Shown here piece after piece: positions 61,918 through 64,000 of a stretch of 64,000 bases of DNA. A model generated the notes under the pieces. It ran no database searches. It saw nothing but the letters and a program-made list of their open reading frames with translations, and was not told the DNA's origin. The stretch comes from Ignavibacteriota bacterium. GTDB lineage: Bacteria; Bacteroidota; Ignavibacteria; Kapaibacteriales; UBA2268. The translations under genes were made by a program, and so were the position numbers. The stretch is from NCBI GenBank assembly GCA_019637995.1, contig JAHBUQ010000001.1:966381-1030380 (forward strand). Direction: 5' to 3'. Within the stretch, counting starts at the first letter, position 1; each line of letters starts with the position of its first letter.

Positions 61918-64000
61918 ATGACTAATATAAAAACAAAGTATCTGAATCTATGCTTAATATTAATTTTATTACAGCAGGGAATAATTTTAACTAATGAATA
62001 CAAAGCTGATGTTTTCATAGACTTAAATCATGATTATGTTCCTGTCTCCCCTATGGTTCATGGTGCATTTATCGAAACAGTGCATGATTTTGTAAGTGGT
62101 AATCTTGGATTTGCAGCACAGGAGCTTAGAAATCGTGGATTTGATATGAATTATTACGAATTTGGTGTATCAAGATTCTGGTGGAGATATATCGAATCAA
62201 AAGAAGCAGATTATTATCTAAACCGAAATGATATGTATAATAAGAATGGGGTTTATTCTCAGGCAATATCCAACAGCAATGAAGGAGTAAATGTCGGGAT
62301 TTTTCAGGATACATATTTTTCAGATGCCGGTTCTAAGTTTTATATTTATATGAAATCCGATAGCCGGATTGAAGTCAATTTTATGATTAAATCTCTTATC
62401 AAAGCTGACAGTATAATTTTCACTTCGCCACTCGGAATCACAGAAAATGAATGGAAAAAATTTGAAGTAGAAATCCCTGCCGGTATGAATATTTACAAAA
62501 GCAGACTTGTAGTATTTTTTAGTGATAAAGGGACTCTGCTTATTGATGAAGCCTCACTATTACCAAATGACCATGTCAATCAGGTTCGACGCGAATATTT
62601 TGATTTGTATTCATTATGGAGACCGGGCATTATTAGATATCCCGGTGGCACAGTAGCAGACGAAGAAGCAGCCAGATGGTTTTTTGGAATCGGTGATATT
62701 GACCAAAGGCAGTCTCCAAATTTATACACCGGTGAAGAACAGAGATGGGAAGTTGGAGTTAACGAATTTGTAGATTTTTGCAAAACAATTGGAGCTGAAC
62801 CACAATTTGTTACCAATATGCTGCTCGGCTCGCCGAAAGAATCCGCTGATTTGGTGGAATATCTGAATTCTGACACTAGCACTTATTGGGGTAAGAAGCG
62901 AGCTGAAGATGGTAATCCGGAGCCTTACGGTGCAAAGTATTTCGAGATAGGTAACGAACAATGGCATTCTGCATATTTCAATGCTTCTCAATTTCGCAAC
63001 CATGCAAAAGAAATGATTAAAGTTGACCCAAATATTCATCTGATTTTTGGTGGAAATCTGTGGGATTATTCAAATTTTTTCAATATAAGCGTTGACATCG
63101 CCGGAGATTATTTCAGTTCTTACGGCTGGCACTACCTGCATTTTGTTGATACTTTGAATCTACCGGATATTGAAGTTTATAAAGCTATTGTAGCAGGCTA
63201 TCAGGGACATCAAATGTTTATAAATATGTTTCGCGACTGGCGAAGTGCAAAAAATCGTGAAGATATGAAACTCTCTTTAACTGAAATTTGGACTGCATAT
63301 TACGGTATAAATTGGTTTTTTACAGAAAGATTGAAAAGCTTTGAAAGCGGATTGTGGACAGCAGACCACGCACTTCAGACTTTAGAAAATTACGATATAA
63401 TTGATATTGTCAATCACACATCCAATTCCGGATTTTTCGAAAGAGGTTACGATAAAAACGGGAAGCGGCAAATTTTGGGAAGTCCGTCATTCTATGCTTT
63501 AGCAATGATTTCCCGTCACAGTGGGAAGTATTATCACAAATCATTTGCAAAATCACCTGTTTTCAATGCTGAGCATCCAAACCTACCATGGGCTGAGTAT
63601 AATGTCCCATGGCTGAGGGTTGTTGTAAGTTCAGATGAGGACTCATTGTATCTGGCAGTAATTAATAAACATCCTGATGAAGACTGCATATTCAATCACA
63701 ATTTAGGGATTGTATCAGGAAAAAAAGTGATGCATTATGAGCTTCACACGAATCACTTTAAAGATAGAAATCTGATTGACAGTGATGAGCCAATTTTGCC
63801 AAAAAATTATGAAATTGATGTCAGTAATGAATTTAAAGTCAAACGAAATTCCATAAATATTTTCGTGATTCCAAAGGTGGTAATTTCAGATGTGATATTG
63901 CAGGATTTCAGTTTAAAAGTTTACCCGAACCCTGCTTATGATAAACTCTTTTTACAAAATGTCCCTGATTCAGCCATTAGTATAGGAATCTATGACTTAC
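61918..64000 (+). CDS. GH51-like alpha-L-arabinofuranosidase with T9SS domain, 3' end outside window
   Basis: An open frame runs from ATG 61918 to the right edge (694 codons). After an N-terminal hydrophobic segment come a carbohydrate-binding-like beta domain and a GH51-like catalytic barrel: RYPGGTVADEEAARWFFGIG, then FEIGNEQWH near residue 345 with the acid/base Glu, and SLTEIWTAYYGINWF near residue 455, where the Glu is the probable nucleophile. The last visible residues (KVYPNPAYDKLFLQN) begin a type IX sorting domain. The enzyme would release arabinose from plant or algal polysaccharide outside the cell. The 61605-61917 interval upstream holds only AT-rich promoter-like DNA (TAAATTTG at 61898). 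Confidence 0.82.
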   Translation, partial: MTNIKTKYLNLCLILILLQQGIILTNEYKADVFIDLNHDYVPVSPMVHGAFIETVHDFVSGNLGFAAQELRNRGFDMNYYEFGVSRFWWRYIESKEADYYLNRNDMYNKNGVYSQAISNSNEGVNVGIFQDTYFSDAGSKFYIYMKSDSRIEVNFMIKSLIKADSIIFTSPLGITENEWKKFEVEIPAGMNIYKSRLVVFFSDKGTLLIDEASLLPNDHVNQVRREYFDLYSLWRPGIIRYPGGTVADEEAARWFFGIGDIDQRQSPNLYTGEEQRWEVGVNEFVDFCKTIGAEPQFVTNMLLGSPKESADLVEYLNSDTSTYWGKKRAEDGNPEPYGAKYFEIGNEQWHSAYFNASQFRNHAKEMIKVDPNIHLIFGGNLWDYSNFFNISVDIAGDYFSSYGWHYLHFVDTLNLPDIEVYKAIVAGYQGHQMFINMFRDWRSAKNREDMKLSLTEIWTAYYGINWFFTERLKSFESGLWTADHALQTLENYDIIDIVNHTSNSGFFERGYDKNGKRQILGSPSFYALAMISRHSGKYYHKSFAKSPVFNAEHPNLPWAEYNVPWLRVVVSSDEDSLYLAVINKHPDEDCIFNHNLGIVSGKKVMHYELHTNHFKDRNLIDSDEPILPKNYEIDVSNEFKVKRNSINIFVIPKVVISDVILQDFSLKVYPNPAYDKLFLQNVPDSAISIGIYDL

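Overview
The window is AT-rich chromosomal DNA from a bacterium of the Bacteroidota/Ignavibacteriota (FCB) lineage. Three things point there. At least seven secreted proteins are T9SS-type; six end in a visible type IX (Por) C-terminal sorting domain and a seventh is cut by the window edge just inside one. Several upstream regions carry the Bacteroidetes promoter TTTG-N19-TAnnTTTG (best at 17659 and 47358). The NusG-like UpxY protein, WG repeats and very large Ig-like adhesin-type proteins also fit. A Kapabacteria- or Ignavibacteria-like organism is my best guess, from gene content only.

Layout. 1-2.6 kb: two exported proteins on the minus strand, one broken by a frameshift and carrying unusual palindromes inside and just after its sorting domain. 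2.8-26 kb is mostly core metabolism: apaG, a threonylcarbamoyl-AMP synthase, a YbaK deacylase, tRNA-Leu, hemW, galE, a thiolase/thioesterase pair, pssA, purS-purQ, two TatA-type genes, separate coaB and coaC, and gltX. Among these sit a CRTAC1-like secreted protein and a BaeRF-type release-factor homologue interrupted by an in-frame TGA. 25.8-27.2 kb: a sigma-54 response regulator.

27.3-34.0 kb is an accessory island. It holds a DUF433/DUF5615 toxin-antitoxin pair, a nuclease plus membrane-protein pair, and then small genes typical of mobile cassettes (DUF2306, TMEM175, a DHFR/RibD-like protein with a premature stop, MmcQ/YjbR, VOC). All lie on the minus strand. They are separated by attC-like sites and by three near-identical 135-bp multi-hairpin repeats. 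A 16-bp direct repeat lies at each side. No integrase is visible, so it resembles an integron cassette array lacking its integrase, but the 135-bp leader element is not part of a classical attC.

34-51 kb: a cyclic-2,3-diphosphoglycerate synthetase-like P-loop protein with an 8-bp tandem repeat in its 3' UTR, a TerC-family protein, an OmpA-like protein, a TPR histidine kinase, a metallophosphoesterase lipoprotein, a PKD-domain T9SS protein, a decayed PIN toxin-antitoxin pair, a bifunctional homocysteine methyltransferase/MTHFR, an N-acetylmuramoyl-alanine amidase, and the ackA-pta operon. 51-61.6 kb: three tandem paralogous giant T9SS proteins with one, five and nine copies of a disulfide-bearing Ig-like repeat. 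From 61.9 kb to the right edge, divergently, a GH51-like secreted arabinofuranosidase runs off the window.

The cell suggested is a heterotroph that can make acetate (acetyl-CoA to acetyl-phosphate to acetate plus ATP), exports large adhesive or enzymatic proteins through the type IX system, and carries a small mobile-gene island. Three gene interruptions (one frameshift, two in-frame stops) could be real decay or assembly errors; raw reads would decide.
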